62,602 bases of DNA from Nitrosopumilales archaeon. Lineage in GTDB: Archaea > Thermoproteota > Nitrososphaeria > Nitrososphaerales > Nitrosopumilaceae. The notes under the pieces are model-generated. The model saw only the letters and a program-made list of their open reading frames with translations, did not search any database and was not told the DNA's origin. Position 1 is the first letter of the stretch. Each line of letters begins with the position of its first letter. The stretch spans positions 1 through 62,602 of the forward strand of contig QYPM01000016.1 in assembly GCA_007280465.1 (NCBI GenBank). Direction: 5' to 3'. Of this stretch, positions 1 through 10,392 are shown piece after piece. The position numbers were made by a program, and so were the translations under genes.

Positions 1-251
1 CTTAGACACATCTGTCCTAAAGAGAAGGCAGCTTCGTGTCTTACCAATTCATTGACATCATTTTTCAAAACACTTGCAACATGTGGGACAACGTCTTCTC
101 CTCCCATATCTACAAGGATACAAACAGTTCTGCATCTTATCACAAAATCTTTGTGATCTAGTAAATGGACAAAGTATTCCTTGTCTTTTTTCTCATATCT
201 TTCTTCCATTTCTGACAATAGCTCAAGACGGTCTGCTGGAATAACTTCCAT
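1..251 (-). CDS. HEAT-repeat-like protein, 3' part cut by window edge
   Basis: Minus-strand translation MEVIPADRLELLSEMEERYEKKDKEYFVHLLDHKDFVIRCRTVCILVDMGGEDVVPHVASVLKNDVNELVRHEAAFSLGQMCLS; HEAT-like helical repeat; open at window start. Confidence 0.65.
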   Translation of the reverse strand, partial: MEVIPADRLELLSEMEERYEKKDKEYFVHLLDHKDFVIRCRTVCILVDMGGEDVVPHVASVLKNDVNELVRHEAAFSLGQMCL

Positions 252-416
252 GCACGTGATTTTATTGTCGAATATTTAGTCGTTATTGAAAAGATTTTGT
301 CAGTCAGGGATTGATACAATAAATAGCATATCTAGTAAGAACTAGCATTTCATCGGTAACATTGTTACTGAACAATGTGTAGTAATTCTTTATAGATTAA
401 ATCAAGAACTAGAGCC

Positions 417-968
417 ATGAATACAAAGAATCTGAGCATGAATCAAAAGATGCTTGCCATCATAATCGGTGTAGCAATAATTGCTACAGCAGGAGTGACA
501 GCAGCATCTGCACAAGTTGCAGGTTCTACAACTCAGGAAACAACACCCCAACAACCACCACAAATCCAAGGTTCCATAAACCTTCAACAGAACTTGTTGT
601 CTAATGTACAGACCAAGTTCCCAGATGCAGCAAATACTGCTCAATCCTCAGTGCCAAACGGCAGAGTAATTGGAGGAAGCTTGACTGTCATGCAGGGATA
701 TGTGGTATATGCCTTCAAAGTAATTGATGATAAAAACTTGGCATATTCTGTGATCATTGATCCAGCAAATGACAAAGTTTTGTACACATCGCCTGGTCAT
801 CAAATGAATTTTGAGGGAATGTTTGGAATGGGACATTCAGGAATGAAACATGGATTCCACCAGAGAGGTCAGACACATAACTCACAGCAGACCCCTGGAA
901 GCACCATTGCTCCATCAGGAAACTTGGGTCCATCATCGGGCTCTACAAATAGTGGACTACAATCCTAA
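417..968 (+). CDS. Secreted PepSY-like protein, hypothetical
   Basis: ORF with N-terminal hydrophobic signal segment; central VIGGSLTVMQGYVVYAFKVIDDKNLAYSVIIDPANDKVLY resembles PepSY. Confidence 0.6.
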   Translation: MNTKNLSMNQKMLAIIIGVAIIATAGVTAASAQVAGSTTQETTPQQPPQIQGSINLQQNLLSNVQTKFPDAANTAQSSVPNGRVIGGSLTVMQGYVVYAFKVIDDKNLAYSVIIDPANDKVLYTSPGHQMNFEGMFGMGHSGMKHGFHQRGQTHNSQQTPGSTIAPSGNLGPSSGSTNSGLQS

Positions 969-1067
969 TTCCCAACTTTTTCTCTTTTTTTATTATAATC
1001 TAGAAGACTCTATGATCGAATGAACTCCTAAAAATGTAAAATGAATACTGTTGATTAATTCTAGAAC

Positions 1068-1283
1068 ATGTGTTATATTGTCACTGGAATTTTTACATAT
1101 TATTTATTAGTAGGTACCGGACAAAAAGATCTATTGCCTAGAAAAGAATACAAAACAATCACAGTAAAATCAGAATCTTTTCAAAAATTCATCAAGGCCA
1201 TCAAGAATGCAAAAAAAGATGATCCATCTCTTGATAATAGTACATTTTTGAATTCACTCTTATCCAAATACAAGAAAAATTAG
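1068..1283 (+). CDS. Small hypothetical protein
   Basis: 71-aa ORF; C-terminal half charged and protein-like, start uncertain. Confidence 0.35.
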   Translation: MCYIVTGIFTYYLLVGTGQKDLLPRKEYKTITVKSESFQKFIKAIKNAKKDDPSLDNSTFLNSLLSKYKKN

Positions 1284-1448
1284 AGTTTAACATGAAAAGG
1301 GACAACTTTAGTTCCTAGTCAGAATTTAAGATAAACATAACAAAAACCACCAAACTTCATTTGAAGTAACACCACAGAACATACTTTACACCGTGTTTTG
1401 TGTCTAGTAAGGCTCATTAACTGTCAATATTCATTTATTGATCATATA

Positions 1449-1907
1449 ATGAGCCGCTTAAGATATTGGAAACTCACAGTAGACGAGGTAAGAAAATCCA
1501 AGTTTGATCCAAAAAAAGTATTGATCTGGGAAATAAAATGTCCAAAAGATGATCAAGGTGCAGTCTTTGGAGTATACTCGTATAGGAATGGAACTCCGTG
1601 GGATTACGAGTCAATCAAGGGAATAGTATTCTATCACAACATGATAGAAAAGGAAGAATTGGACAGATTAACCAAGTTCATCAAGGAGAAATTTGGTGGA
1701 GACCCTGCAGAAAAGAGTTCAAGAATATTTTTCAAAGGCTCACGTGAAATCTGGGCACCAAATGAGATAGCAGATTTAGCAGTGCAATTAGGAGATAATT
1801 TCGAGGTAAGCACTGAACTTACAATAGAGCTTGAGAACTTTACTGAACCAGAGCAGCAAGAAAGCAACCTGCCATCAAGCAAGATATTACCAATTCCTGG
1901 CAAGTAA
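1449..1907 (+). CDS. Conserved hypothetical protein
   Basis: ORF 1398..1907; likely start at internal ATG 1449 (MSRLRYWKLTVDEVRKSKFDPKKVLIWEIKCP). Confidence 0.6.
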   Translation: MSRLRYWKLTVDEVRKSKFDPKKVLIWEIKCPKDDQGAVFGVYSYRNGTPWDYESIKGIVFYHNMIEKEELDRLTKFIKEKFGGDPAEKSSRIFFKGSREIWAPNEIADLAVQLGDNFEVSTELTIELENFTEPEQQESNLPSSKILPIPGK

Positions 1908-1958
1908 GAACTTTAGAAATACACTATTAATACAGAACAACATATTTCATAATCTGCA

Positions 1959-2756
1959 ATGGATAAGCCAATGAGCATTAGCCAGCACATAGAGGATTTG
2001 CGAAGGAGGGTATTTAGATCAGTTATCGCAGTAGCAATATTTTCATTTTTCATCCTAAGTTTTCATCTTAACCAGTTTATGTATAATGGGACAAAATTGT
2101 ACTATCCGACATTTAGTCCGTTTAACAACATGGCTGCACAATTTACTATATCCATGAAACATCATCTGTTACCATCAACAGTCCAACTAATCCAGACTGC
2201 ACCGGGGCAGGCGTTTTTTTCACAATTTTATATTGCAATATTACTTGGAATTGTTTTTGCAATGCCAATAATAGTAAAAGAGTTTGTGGGATTTTTAGCT
2301 CCTGCGTTACACAGAAAAGAGATTCGCATAATTAGAAACATAACAGTTCCAGCCATTGCACTTTTCATTATAGGTGGTCTTTTTTCATACTTTTTTGTCA
2401 CGCCATACATCCTACAATTTCTCTACAAGTATGGCCAATCTGCAGATTTACTTACATTTTTGAATATAATGGACTTTATCACATTTGTACTCCAGTTCAT
2501 TCTTGCATTTGGGTTATCATTTCAGCTGCCATTGATAATGTATGCACTTACTGCATCAGGATTAATTGATCCAAAATTTTGGAGAAATAACATAAGATAT
2601 GCAATTATTGGAATGGTCATACTGGGCGCTGCAATCACTCCAGACGGAAGTGGTGTTACCATGTGGTTTGTTGCAGGTCCCATGATTGGATTATATCTCA
2701 TAGGTATGGCAATATCAGAAAGGCAGGCAAAAAAGATTGCAACACTTAAATCTTGA
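1959..2756 (+). CDS. tatC: Sec-independent protein translocase TatC
   Basis: MSISQHIEDLRRRVFRS N-terminus, six TM segments, FVTPYILQF motif. Confidence 0.9.
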   Translation: MDKPMSISQHIEDLRRRVFRSVIAVAIFSFFILSFHLNQFMYNGTKLYYPTFSPFNNMAAQFTISMKHHLLPSTVQLIQTAPGQAFFSQFYIAILLGIVFAMPIIVKEFVGFLAPALHRKEIRIIRNITVPAIALFIIGGLFSYFFVTPYILQFLYKYGQSADLLTFLNIMDFITFVLQFILAFGLSFQLPLIMYALTASGLIDPKFWRNNIRYAIIGMVILGAAITPDGSGVTMWFVAGPMIGLYLIGMAISERQAKKIATLKS

Positions 2757-2777
2757 TCTGCCGCATTTAAGCCAATA

Positions 2778-2954
2778 ATGGCATACGAGAATGTTATAAT
2801 TGCAGTCGTAATAATTGGAGTTTTGATTTTCGGTGCAAAGAAGATCCCAGAGCTAGCAAAAACATTTGGAAAGGCAAAAGGCGAATTTGAAAAAGGTAAA
2901 ATCGAATCCGAAAAAGAGCTAAAAGAGTTCAAAGACAAAGAAGACCTGAAGTAG
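2778..2954 (+). CDS. tatA: Twin-arginine translocase TatA/E-type subunit
   Basis: 58-aa ORF not in supplied track: MAYENVIIAVVIIGVLIFGAKKIPELAKTFGKAKGEFEKGKIESEKELKEFKDKEDLK; TM + FGAKKIPELAKTFGKA; adjacent to tatC. Confidence 0.88.
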   Translation: MAYENVIIAVVIIGVLIFGAKKIPELAKTFGKAKGEFEKGKIESEKELKEFKDKEDLK

Positions 2955-3062
2955 TTCTGCCAATTAATTCACTATTCCATAATCAACCTTTAGTTGTTTG
3001 TACCGCCCACGCATAGAACAGAGAATAGTAACATCAAATAACAATGACATAAAATAAAAGGT

Positions 3063-4130
3063 ATGAAATTCGTTGGATCCAAAATCCCATTTCACATCTT
3101 TTTGGGTAGCATTATTTTCTGTGTAGTTTTATCAATATCAATAACAACTCACCAAGTATATGCAGATTCTTTAATTGGAGCTGGAATAAATTTAAAGATT
3201 AATGGCAATTCAACTAGTGGTACATTAACTTTCAAAGGACAGCATTACAAAGCGCCTAATTTGTACACAATAATAAAAAAAGACCAGATAACATTAACGG
3301 GTAATATTATTGGATCTTATCAAGGTCTTTTGATGACAACTGGAATTCACACTAATGGAATAGAATACAAATTCAGCGGAGTGATTTCACAGAATGGTAA
3401 GAACACACCCATAACATTTACAGTATTACGCACTAATGATGCAAGTAAACCAGCCCCCATCATTACAACTGTAAAACAACCTGTTACAACTACAACACTA
3501 AAACAACCTCCAGGTCTTCCCATGTTGATGTTAACAACTCATAATGGTCAGGTGTACATGGCATACACCTACAATTTTGTGGTAAAAATCTTTGACCCAA
3601 AATCTAACCCTCAAAAAATCTTTGATCAATTTTTTGGAGGCATCTCAGATGTCAACATAATTGCAACCATCATAGACCCAGACAATAAGATCATAGGTCA
3701 ATCTATTGGTAAAACAGACAGTAAGGGGATTTATCAAGACGGAATTACAATGCCCTACACACAATATTCACAAGAACAAGTGCAAGTAATGATTAATGCA
3801 ACCAAAAAAGGATACACTACACAACTAGCTACTTTGCCATTATTGTTGATACATCCCAACAGCGGATCCGCGGTTTGTTCAATTACTACAAGTAGTTTAC
3901 CAAGCGGAACAAATGGTGTGGCATATAGTCAAACGTTATCATCTAGCAGTTGTAGTACTCCAGTAACTTGGAGCCCTACAGGGGCAATAGGCGGTTCCGG
4001 ATTATCGCTTTCTTCATCAGGTGTAATATCTGGCGCAAATCCAGTTGCGGGTACGTATTCTTTTACTGTCACAGCAACTTCAAGTAATGGCAGAGTAGCT
4101 ACTACATCTCTTAGCATTACCATCTCATAA
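3063..4130 (+). CDS. Secreted protein with C-terminal putative Ig-like (He_PIG-type) domain
   Basis: Signal peptide; C-term TTSSLPSGTNGVAYSQTLSSSSCSTPVTWSPTGAIGGSGLSLSSSGVISGANPVAGTYSFTVTATSS. Confidence 0.7.
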   Translation: MKFVGSKIPFHIFLGSIIFCVVLSISITTHQVYADSLIGAGINLKINGNSTSGTLTFKGQHYKAPNLYTIIKKDQITLTGNIIGSYQGLLMTTGIHTNGIEYKFSGVISQNGKNTPITFTVLRTNDASKPAPIITTVKQPVTTTTLKQPPGLPMLMLTTHNGQVYMAYTYNFVVKIFDPKSNPQKIFDQFFGGISDVNIIATIIDPDNKIIGQSIGKTDSKGIYQDGITMPYTQYSQEQVQVMINATKKGYTTQLATLPLLLIHPNSGSAVCSITTSSLPSGTNGVAYSQTLSSSSCSTPVTWSPTGAIGGSGLSLSSSGVISGANPVAGTYSFTVTATSSNGRVATTSLSITIS

Positions 4131-4171
4131 AATTAGATAACGCTTTTTTACCCAAGTAAAATAGATACGGC

Positions 4172-5263
4172 GTGATAAAAAAATCAGAGATTCAAAACAT
4201 AGTTAGTGAATATTCTGAGCCTATCATTGGTGTACTTGGGAGCCACTCAGCACTTGAGGTAATGGATGGTGCAAAAGATGAGAACTTTAAGACCATAGTA
4301 GTTTGTCAGAGAGGAAGAGAAGTTCCTTACAAAAGATTTTCAAGATTAGCAGATGAGATTATAATGGTAAACAAATTCCAAGAGATGCTATCTCCAAAGA
4401 TTCAGGCAAGGCTTAGAGATTCAAGTACAGTAGTTGTTCCACACAGAGCGCTGACTGCATATTTAGGATATGATGGGGTTGAGAACAAATTCAAGGTGCC
4501 CTTGTTTGGAAACCGTGCTTTATTTCAAGCAGAGGAGAGAGCAAACAAGAAAAATCAGTATTATTTACTTCAAAAAGCAAAGATAAGACTCCCAAGATTA
4601 TTCAAAGATCCAAAGGATATAGACAGACCAGTCATAGTCAAAGTTCAAGAAAAGAAACGCAAGTTGGAAAGGGCTTTTTTCAATGTTTCATCATATGCAG
4701 AATACAAGGACAAGACTGAAACAAAAATAAGACAAGGTTTGATTTCAAGAGAGGCACTGAAGACTGCAAGTATAGAAGAGTTTGTCATTGGTACTTATTT
4801 TAATTTCAATTATTTCCACACTCCAATATCAGACGAGGTGGACTTTCTTGGAATAGAAAGAAGGTTGCAAACTAATCTTCATGACTTTGTCTCATTACCT
4901 GCAAAACAACAGCTTGAGATGAATATTGAATTACAAAACATAGAGGTAGGTCACACTCCTGCAAGTATCAGAGAGTCTCTACTTGAGAAAGTCATTGATG
5001 CCGGAGACAAGTTTGTCAATGCAGTAAGAAGAGAATATGCACCCGGAATAATCGGTCCATTTTCTTTACAGAGTGTAATAACACGTGACTTGGATATTGT
5101 TGTATATGATGTATCATTAAGAGTTCCAGGAAATCCAATTCTTGCCACAACCAGTCCATATACGAAATACAAATATGGAGAAACTTTTGGTGTCGGACGC
5201 AGAATTGCAATGGAGATAAGAAAAGCGCAACAAGAAGGAAAACTAGACCAAGTATTAACCTAG
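4172..5263 (+). CDS. purP: Formate-dependent FAICAR synthetase (PurP)
   Basis: Family-typical VLGSHSALEVMDGAKDE...TIVVCQRGREVPYKRF and FNVSSYAEY; GTG start. Confidence 0.85.
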   Translation: MIKKSEIQNIVSEYSEPIIGVLGSHSALEVMDGAKDENFKTIVVCQRGREVPYKRFSRLADEIIMVNKFQEMLSPKIQARLRDSSTVVVPHRALTAYLGYDGVENKFKVPLFGNRALFQAEERANKKNQYYLLQKAKIRLPRLFKDPKDIDRPVIVKVQEKKRKLERAFFNVSSYAEYKDKTETKIRQGLISREALKTASIEEFVIGTYFNFNYFHTPISDEVDFLGIERRLQTNLHDFVSLPAKQQLEMNIELQNIEVGHTPASIRESLLEKVIDAGDKFVNAVRREYAPGIIGPFSLQSVITRDLDIVVYDVSLRVPGNPILATTSPYTKYKYGETFGVGRRIAMEIRKAQQEGKLDQVLT

Positions 5264-5721
5264 GCTTCCATCTTTTCTTTTAAGAGATTTTTTCTAACCA
5301 ATATAGGAATGTTATAAAATGAAGCTAGTGCTATTGCATCAGATGCGCGATAGTTACGCATTACAAGATCGCGTTTTCCGGTGAAATAGACATTTGCACG
5401 CAAGACATTACCGCTTTCGTATACTTTGATCTTTACCAGAACAAGTTCATTGAGTTCTGCAATCTCTTCAACCATATTGTATATGGTAGGTATAGCCCCA
5501 CGTTGACCCTCTCTAAAATTAGTAATGTGTCTTGCCACCTCACCTGAGAAGGCACGCATGTGAAACTCTTTTCCATCATTTGCCGTCAATATCAAAAGTC
5601 CTTCAACTCCGTATGGGTCTACAAAACCAACATGTGTTATCTTGGTTTCAGCATAATCAGAATCTTGAGGTTCGTCGATCTTCACGACTATTGGTATAAC
5701 CCCATCACCCAAGATAAACAC
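5260..5721 (-). CDS. Bifunctional nuclease (BFN/DUF151) family protein
   Basis: GVEGLLILTANDGKEFHMRAFSGEVARHI...RASDAIALASFYNIPILV. Confidence 0.75.
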   Translation of the reverse strand: MFILGDGVIPIVVKIDEPQDSDYAETKITHVGFVDPYGVEGLLILTANDGKEFHMRAFSGEVARHITNFREGQRGAIPTIYNMVEEIAELNELVLVKIKVYESGNVLRANVYFTGKRDLVMRNYRASDAIALASFYNIPILVRKNLLKEKMEA

Positions 5722-5773
5722 TTTGGAGAAATTCAGAGATAGAATTTAATGTCAGGATACAGACCTTGGACAA

Positions 5774-6613
5774 GTGGAAAAACAAAAGTCTCTGGTAAGA
5801 TCAAATGTTGCCCTCATACTAGTCGGATTTTTAGCTATAGCTGTTTCTTTTTTGGCATATGCAAAAAACAGCAACCTTACAATCACTCCTGCTGCCATGC
5901 CTGCATTACATAGCTTGGCAGTTGCAACATATGTGGTATTGTTGGCATCGTTTGTTGCAATAGGGTGGGGTTTGTACAAGACATATAAAAAAAAGATATC
6001 ATCATCTGATACAACTATTCTTTCTGTTATTGCAAACTCTATCAACAACAAGAGAGCAAAACAGATTTTCGTAATTAGTGCAATAGGGTATGGATTATTC
6101 TTCGCTTTTACCTCCGGGATAATAATTTACAAGCCTGACATCAATGCCACAGATTACGGTTTTCCAAAACCTCCACATGCAGAACTTTCGCCGTGCTGTG
6201 ACCTACCTGGATACATGCCAATGATCTTTGTATTTTTCACAGAGCATATAGGACTACAAATCATTCCCATCAATTTGTTGCTGCTAGTTTCAGTATCATT
6301 TTTGGTTGGTTTGAATTTTGCAGTATCATCAACAGTGTTTTCAATTGCAAAAAGCGGTGGAAAACTAGGAGTATTTGGAGCAATAACAGGACTCTTTGTT
6401 GGATGTCCAACATGTGCTGGAACGGCTTTTACTATGCTATTTGGTTTTGGGGCAGGAGCTACAACTTTTACATTGTTTCTGACAAGCTTCGAGGCACAGG
6501 TCCAGACCATATTTATTGCAATATCAATTCCAGTTCTTCTTGCAACTCCAATAATCATGGCCAAAAAAATAAGATCACAAAATGAAAGCTGTGCAGTAGA
6601 ACCTAAGAAATAG
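5774..6613 (+). CDS. Multi-TM membrane protein of unknown function
   Basis: 279-aa ORF, several TM helices, GCPTCAGTAFTMLFGFGAGATT motif. Confidence 0.65.
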   Translation: MEKQKSLVRSNVALILVGFLAIAVSFLAYAKNSNLTITPAAMPALHSLAVATYVVLLASFVAIGWGLYKTYKKKISSSDTTILSVIANSINNKRAKQIFVISAIGYGLFFAFTSGIIIYKPDINATDYGFPKPPHAELSPCCDLPGYMPMIFVFFTEHIGLQIIPINLLLLVSVSFLVGLNFAVSSTVFSIAKSGGKLGVFGAITGLFVGCPTCAGTAFTMLFGFGAGATTFTLFLTSFEAQVQTIFIAISIPVLLATPIIMAKKIRSQNESCAVEPKK

Positions 6614-6881
6614 TTTTTTTTACAAGAGGTCGCTTCCAGTCTCCAATGTCATAGCCATCTTGTCGGAGATATTTCAGAGTGAGTTTATAGATCAGTTCAT
6701 CATGCTCTGCAGATTCCAAAATTACATCCCACCCCACTTGGCCAGTTTGTTTTATTTTTTCTTCCAGTTCTAAAGAAAGTGTTTTTGCAATCTCTTTGCA
6801 TTGATCAAAGGTCTTACCATTCTTGTATGCTCTAGTCCTGGAATCACATGCATCCATAACATTCAATGGTTTACAGGTCAA
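6603..6881 (-). CDS. Hypothetical protein
   Basis: 92-aa ORF, convergent with preceding gene. Confidence 0.5.
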   Translation of the reverse strand: MTCKPLNVMDACDSRTRAYKNGKTFDQCKEIAKTLSLELEEKIKQTGQVGWDVILESAEHDELIYKLTLKYLRQDGYDIGDWKRPLVKKTIS

Positions 6882-6959
6882 ATAAAAAGTTCAACTAATT
6901 TACAACACTAGTTTGAAATTCATATCTTAATAGCCCCCCAATCTTGACCATTTTTCATA

Positions 6960-7814
6960 GTGAATAACCCTAATCCCATGGATGTAATCTTGTGGACATT
7001 AAGACGCAATGAAGACGATGTCGTAAATCTTTACAATTACCTTTCAGGACTGATGCAGATTGCAACAGGAGGAAATTTCCTCAATTTTGGATGCTGGGAC
7101 GAGTCTACAAAAAATCCAGTAGATGCTCAATCAAATCTTTGCAATACAGTAGGAAAGATGGCACAACTAAATGATGCAAAAAAGATTCTAGATGTCGGGA
7201 GTGGTTTTTCAGAGCCTGCACTACTTTGGAAGAAAAATTATCCAGATTTAGATATAACATGCTTGAACATAAATTCAAATCAACTAAAATCTGCAAACAA
7301 AATATTAAAAAAAACAGAAAATAAAATCAACCTGCTAAATTCAACTGCGACAAAAATTCCACTTGCCAATGAGTCCTGTGATAGGGTAATAGCATTAGAA
7401 TCAGCACAGCATTTCAAGCCAATTCACGAATTTATATCAGAGGCAAAGCGGGTTCTCAAGAAAAATGGATTTGTAATACTTGCAATTCCAGTTCTTTTAA
7501 AACCAACAAAGATGGATATTTTAAAAATTGGCATACTCAAGTTTACGTGGTCTTCGGAGCATTATGACTTTGAGACTATTAAAAAAACAATTAATGATTC
7601 AGGTTTGAATATCATAGAAACCCAGTTGATTGGATCAAAAGTATATTCGCCCTTGGCAGATTATTATATAAAAAATCATGAATTTCTAAGATCAGAGATA
7701 CTAAAACGGTATCCTTCCTACGTAGAGAAGATATTATTCAAATCAATGCTAAAGATGAAAGAAGCTGCAATAGATCAAACTATTGAATATGCACTAGTAA
7801 AGTGTATAAAGTAA
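6960..7814 (+). CDS. SAM-dependent class I methyltransferase
   Basis: ILDVGSGFSEPALLW motif I; CDRVIALESAQHF; RVLKKNGFVILAIP. Confidence 0.8.
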   Translation: MNNPNPMDVILWTLRRNEDDVVNLYNYLSGLMQIATGGNFLNFGCWDESTKNPVDAQSNLCNTVGKMAQLNDAKKILDVGSGFSEPALLWKKNYPDLDITCLNINSNQLKSANKILKKTENKINLLNSTATKIPLANESCDRVIALESAQHFKPIHEFISEAKRVLKKNGFVILAIPVLLKPTKMDILKIGILKFTWSSEHYDFETIKKTINDSGLNIIETQLIGSKVYSPLADYYIKNHEFLRSEILKRYPSYVEKILFKSMLKMKEAAIDQTIEYALVKCIK

Positions 7815-7877
7815 AACCTTATCAATCTCCAAAATCTGTAACTTTTCATAGCATACCATTTCCGTCTGGATGCTTGT

Positions 7878-7900
7878 CTGCGTAGGTACTCTCTACGCAG
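7878..7900. terminator. Perfect 8-bp hairpin, possible terminator or structured RNA end
   Basis: ctgcgtag-gtactct-ctacgcag downstream of the 6960..7814 gene. Confidence 0.4.
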
Positions 7901-7988
7901 CGCCTTCTTAATTTTCAAAAATAACACAAGTTATCCATTATGAGTTTTAACCGTAAGAATTATTATCACAAATCAATAATGGAAAACC

Positions 7989-8156
7989 ATGGGGCTTTTT
8001 AAGAAAAAAGAAGAAGTTGTTTCAACAAAGTGCAAGGAGTGCGGTCTTGAGTTGCACGATCCTGTAAGACTTGATAGACATATGAAAAAAGCACACAAAC
8101 ATGTATCACAGAAAAACTTTGATGAACCTGGAACCAGTGCTGGCGGAATGTGGTAA
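7989..8156 (+). CDS. Small C2H2 zinc-finger protein
   Basis: 55-aa ORF missing from track: MGLFKKKEEVVSTKCKECGLELHDPVRLDRHMKKAHKHVSQKNFDEPGTSAGGMW; CxxC-x12-HxxxxH. Confidence 0.7.
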   Translation: MGLFKKKEEVVSTKCKECGLELHDPVRLDRHMKKAHKHVSQKNFDEPGTSAGGMW

Positions 8157-8194
8157 GGTACAGGCCTTGTGTGTAACAAGAAAGGTAATGTAAA

Positions 8195-8821
8195 ATGGTT
8201 TCTTTAGATATTATCAATAATTTAGCAAATTTTATAATTCAAACTATATCAAATTCAGGATATCTCGGAATCTTTGCTCTCATGATAGCAGAGAGTGCGC
8301 TAATACCAATTCCAAGTGAAATCATCATGCCGTTTTCAGGATATTTGGTATCCACTGGAAAATTCAATCCAATTCTTGTCATAATTGCTGGCTCTATTGG
8401 AAATCTTGTAGGTTCTCTCATTGCATATACAATTGGAATAAAACTCGGCAGAGAAATTATCTTAAAGTATGGAAAATACATTCTTATAAAAAAATCTCAC
8501 CTAGATTTGACCGAATCATACTTTAAAAAATATGGTGACAGGTCTACATTTGTAAGCAGATTGCTACCTGCTATTCGAACATACATTTCATTGCCAGCAG
8601 GTATTGCAAAAATGAATTTGAAAAAATTTGCGTTATACACTTTTGCAGGTTCCATCATATGGAGCACAATGCTGACTTATGTTGGAGTAGTACTGGGAGA
8701 AGAATGGACCAAAATCAGGCATTATTCACACTATATCGACGGACTGGTCATAGCAGGAATCATAGTTATTGCAGTAATTATAATAATCAAGAAAAGAAGT
8801 GGTAAGACAGAAACTAGCTAG
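8195..8821 (+). CDS. DedA/SNARE-associated family membrane protein
   Basis: ALIPIPSEIIMPFSGYL, SRLLPAIRTYISLPAGIAKM motifs. Confidence 0.85.
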   Translation: MVSLDIINNLANFIIQTISNSGYLGIFALMIAESALIPIPSEIIMPFSGYLVSTGKFNPILVIIAGSIGNLVGSLIAYTIGIKLGREIILKYGKYILIKKSHLDLTESYFKKYGDRSTFVSRLLPAIRTYISLPAGIAKMNLKKFALYTFAGSIIWSTMLTYVGVVLGEEWTKIRHYSHYIDGLVIAGIIVIAVIIIIKKRSGKTETS

Positions 8822-9099
8822 CGGTCTTTATACTTGCTTAGTTCTTCCAAAATTATCTTAAACATTGTTTCATTGTCAAGCAATACACATAAAATATTAT
8901 TTTCCTTACATGCCTTTCCAATCTCCACATCTTCTGTAACTACAATCATTCCATTTTCTTCGGCATATTTTATTACAGAATAATCACTTGATAGCTTTTT
9001 GCCTTCTGCAATTAGTTTCTTGACACTAAATGCCTGATATCCAAATTCTTTGAGTTTTGTATCTATTCCATCATACATTTCATCAACTAATACCTTCAT
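8818..9099 (-). CDS. DUF5615/PIN-like protein
   Basis: KVLVDEMYDG...SDYSVIKYAEENGMIVVTEDVEIGKACKENNILCVLL; PIN-like acidic pattern. Confidence 0.6.
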   Translation of the reverse strand: MKVLVDEMYDGIDTKLKEFGYQAFSVKKLIAEGKKLSSDYSVIKYAEENGMIVVTEDVEIGKACKENNILCVLLDNETMFKIILEELSKYKDR

Positions 9100-9231
9100 T
9101 GTCAGTATTTCGTTTCAGACTTCTATTATTATGTTAGGTTATGGAAGATCCTAGAAACATAATTTCATGTCAGAAAAGATTTGATAAATTTTACAAATAC
9201 GTGTATATAACTGGAAATTTTTCCCAAAGTT

Positions 9232-10272
9232 ATGATCAAGACAATCAGTATTGCAGGATTGCAAGAAGGTATGCCATTTAAGAAACCATCAGTAGACCTT
9301 GAAGAACTTCCTACAATAACATCATCCGGGCATCTTACTTGGATTGAATGTGTGGTGGATAGTATTATTGATGATTCACCAAAAATTCTAGAAAAATGCG
9401 GCATTACCATGGAGGCATCTGTGCTATTATCAGGATACGTGTCAAGTTATGAAGACAGGGGAGACACTCTAGGTCTCATGATTCCATTTGTAGTGCCTGG
9501 AAATAACAAGGCATTGACTGCACCAATTCTAATATTTATGAAAAAAGATCTAATTGTAACTATTCATGATGATTACGGAGGAAAGATTACACGACTATAC
9601 AATTATGCACATACACTTTTAAGAAAACTTCCAAAAAATGTAGATACTTGGGCAGATGGACAAACCATACTACTTGCAAGAATTATAGACGAGATCAGTG
9701 AATCTAATTTCTCAATATTGCGACTCATTGTAGAAAGAGCAGAACAATTTGAGATCGACATTGCCGCATCAAGACAGGTTACAAGAGACTTGTCACTAGA
9801 ATTATCAGATATGAAGACTTCGCTTTTGACTTTTTTGAATGCCGTATGGGCAAGCTATGACACAGTTCATAATCTAAAATACGGTGATGCAGACATGGTT
9901 TCAGATGACGAAATAATCCTTGGAAAGTTTGAGGTAATTCTTGGAAGACTGGATAGACAGATACAGATGGCAGAAAACGTCATGCAAATGGTGGCAACAG
10001 GAGTCAACGTAGTCCAAGCAGAGATTACAAACAAAGTTACAATATTTATCATTTGGTGGACAGTGGCTGGAACTGCAGCGCTAGTTCCAAACACACTTGC
10101 AACAGTCTTTGGATTATTCCCAAACCATGAACAATTGTTTGGGCCCATATCCTATGGATTGATTTTATCAACAATACTAGCAGCGGCGTTTGCATATCAT
10201 TATGTTAGAAAATTCTTTGGCAAGTCCATAGGATTAGGAAAACTGAAAAAATTTCGTAAAAACCCAACCTAG
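9232..10272 (+). CDS. CorA-like divalent cation transporter (divergent)
   Basis: C-terminal two TMs with VPNTLATVFGLFP in the position of the CorA GMN loop. Confidence 0.65.
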   Translation: MIKTISIAGLQEGMPFKKPSVDLEELPTITSSGHLTWIECVVDSIIDDSPKILEKCGITMEASVLLSGYVSSYEDRGDTLGLMIPFVVPGNNKALTAPILIFMKKDLIVTIHDDYGGKITRLYNYAHTLLRKLPKNVDTWADGQTILLARIIDEISESNFSILRLIVERAEQFEIDIAASRQVTRDLSLELSDMKTSLLTFLNAVWASYDTVHNLKYGDADMVSDDEIILGKFEVILGRLDRQIQMAENVMQMVATGVNVVQAEITNKVTIFIIWWTVAGTAALVPNTLATVFGLFPNHEQLFGPISYGLILSTILAAAFAYHYVRKFFGKSIGLGKLKKFRKNPT

Positions 10273-10339
10273 TTTATCAGGACAAATTTAATTTGTAGCC
10301 AATATAGAATTTAGTATGCAGTTATCTATGAAATTTATC

Positions 10340-10359
10340 ACATTTTCACATGAAAATGT
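10340..10359. promoter_or_regulatory. Perfect 9-bp palindrome upstream of SNF2 helicase gene
   Basis: acattttca-ca-tgaaaatgt, 34 nt before the ORF start. Confidence 0.4.
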
Positions 10360-10392
10360 AAAAACCAGCTATAAATTACTGAAACTGCGATC

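Noticed and set aside
8818-9099. Toxin-antitoxin module from the PIN-like protein
   Set aside because: No small antitoxin ORF partner next to it; neighbour is a DedA-family membrane protein.
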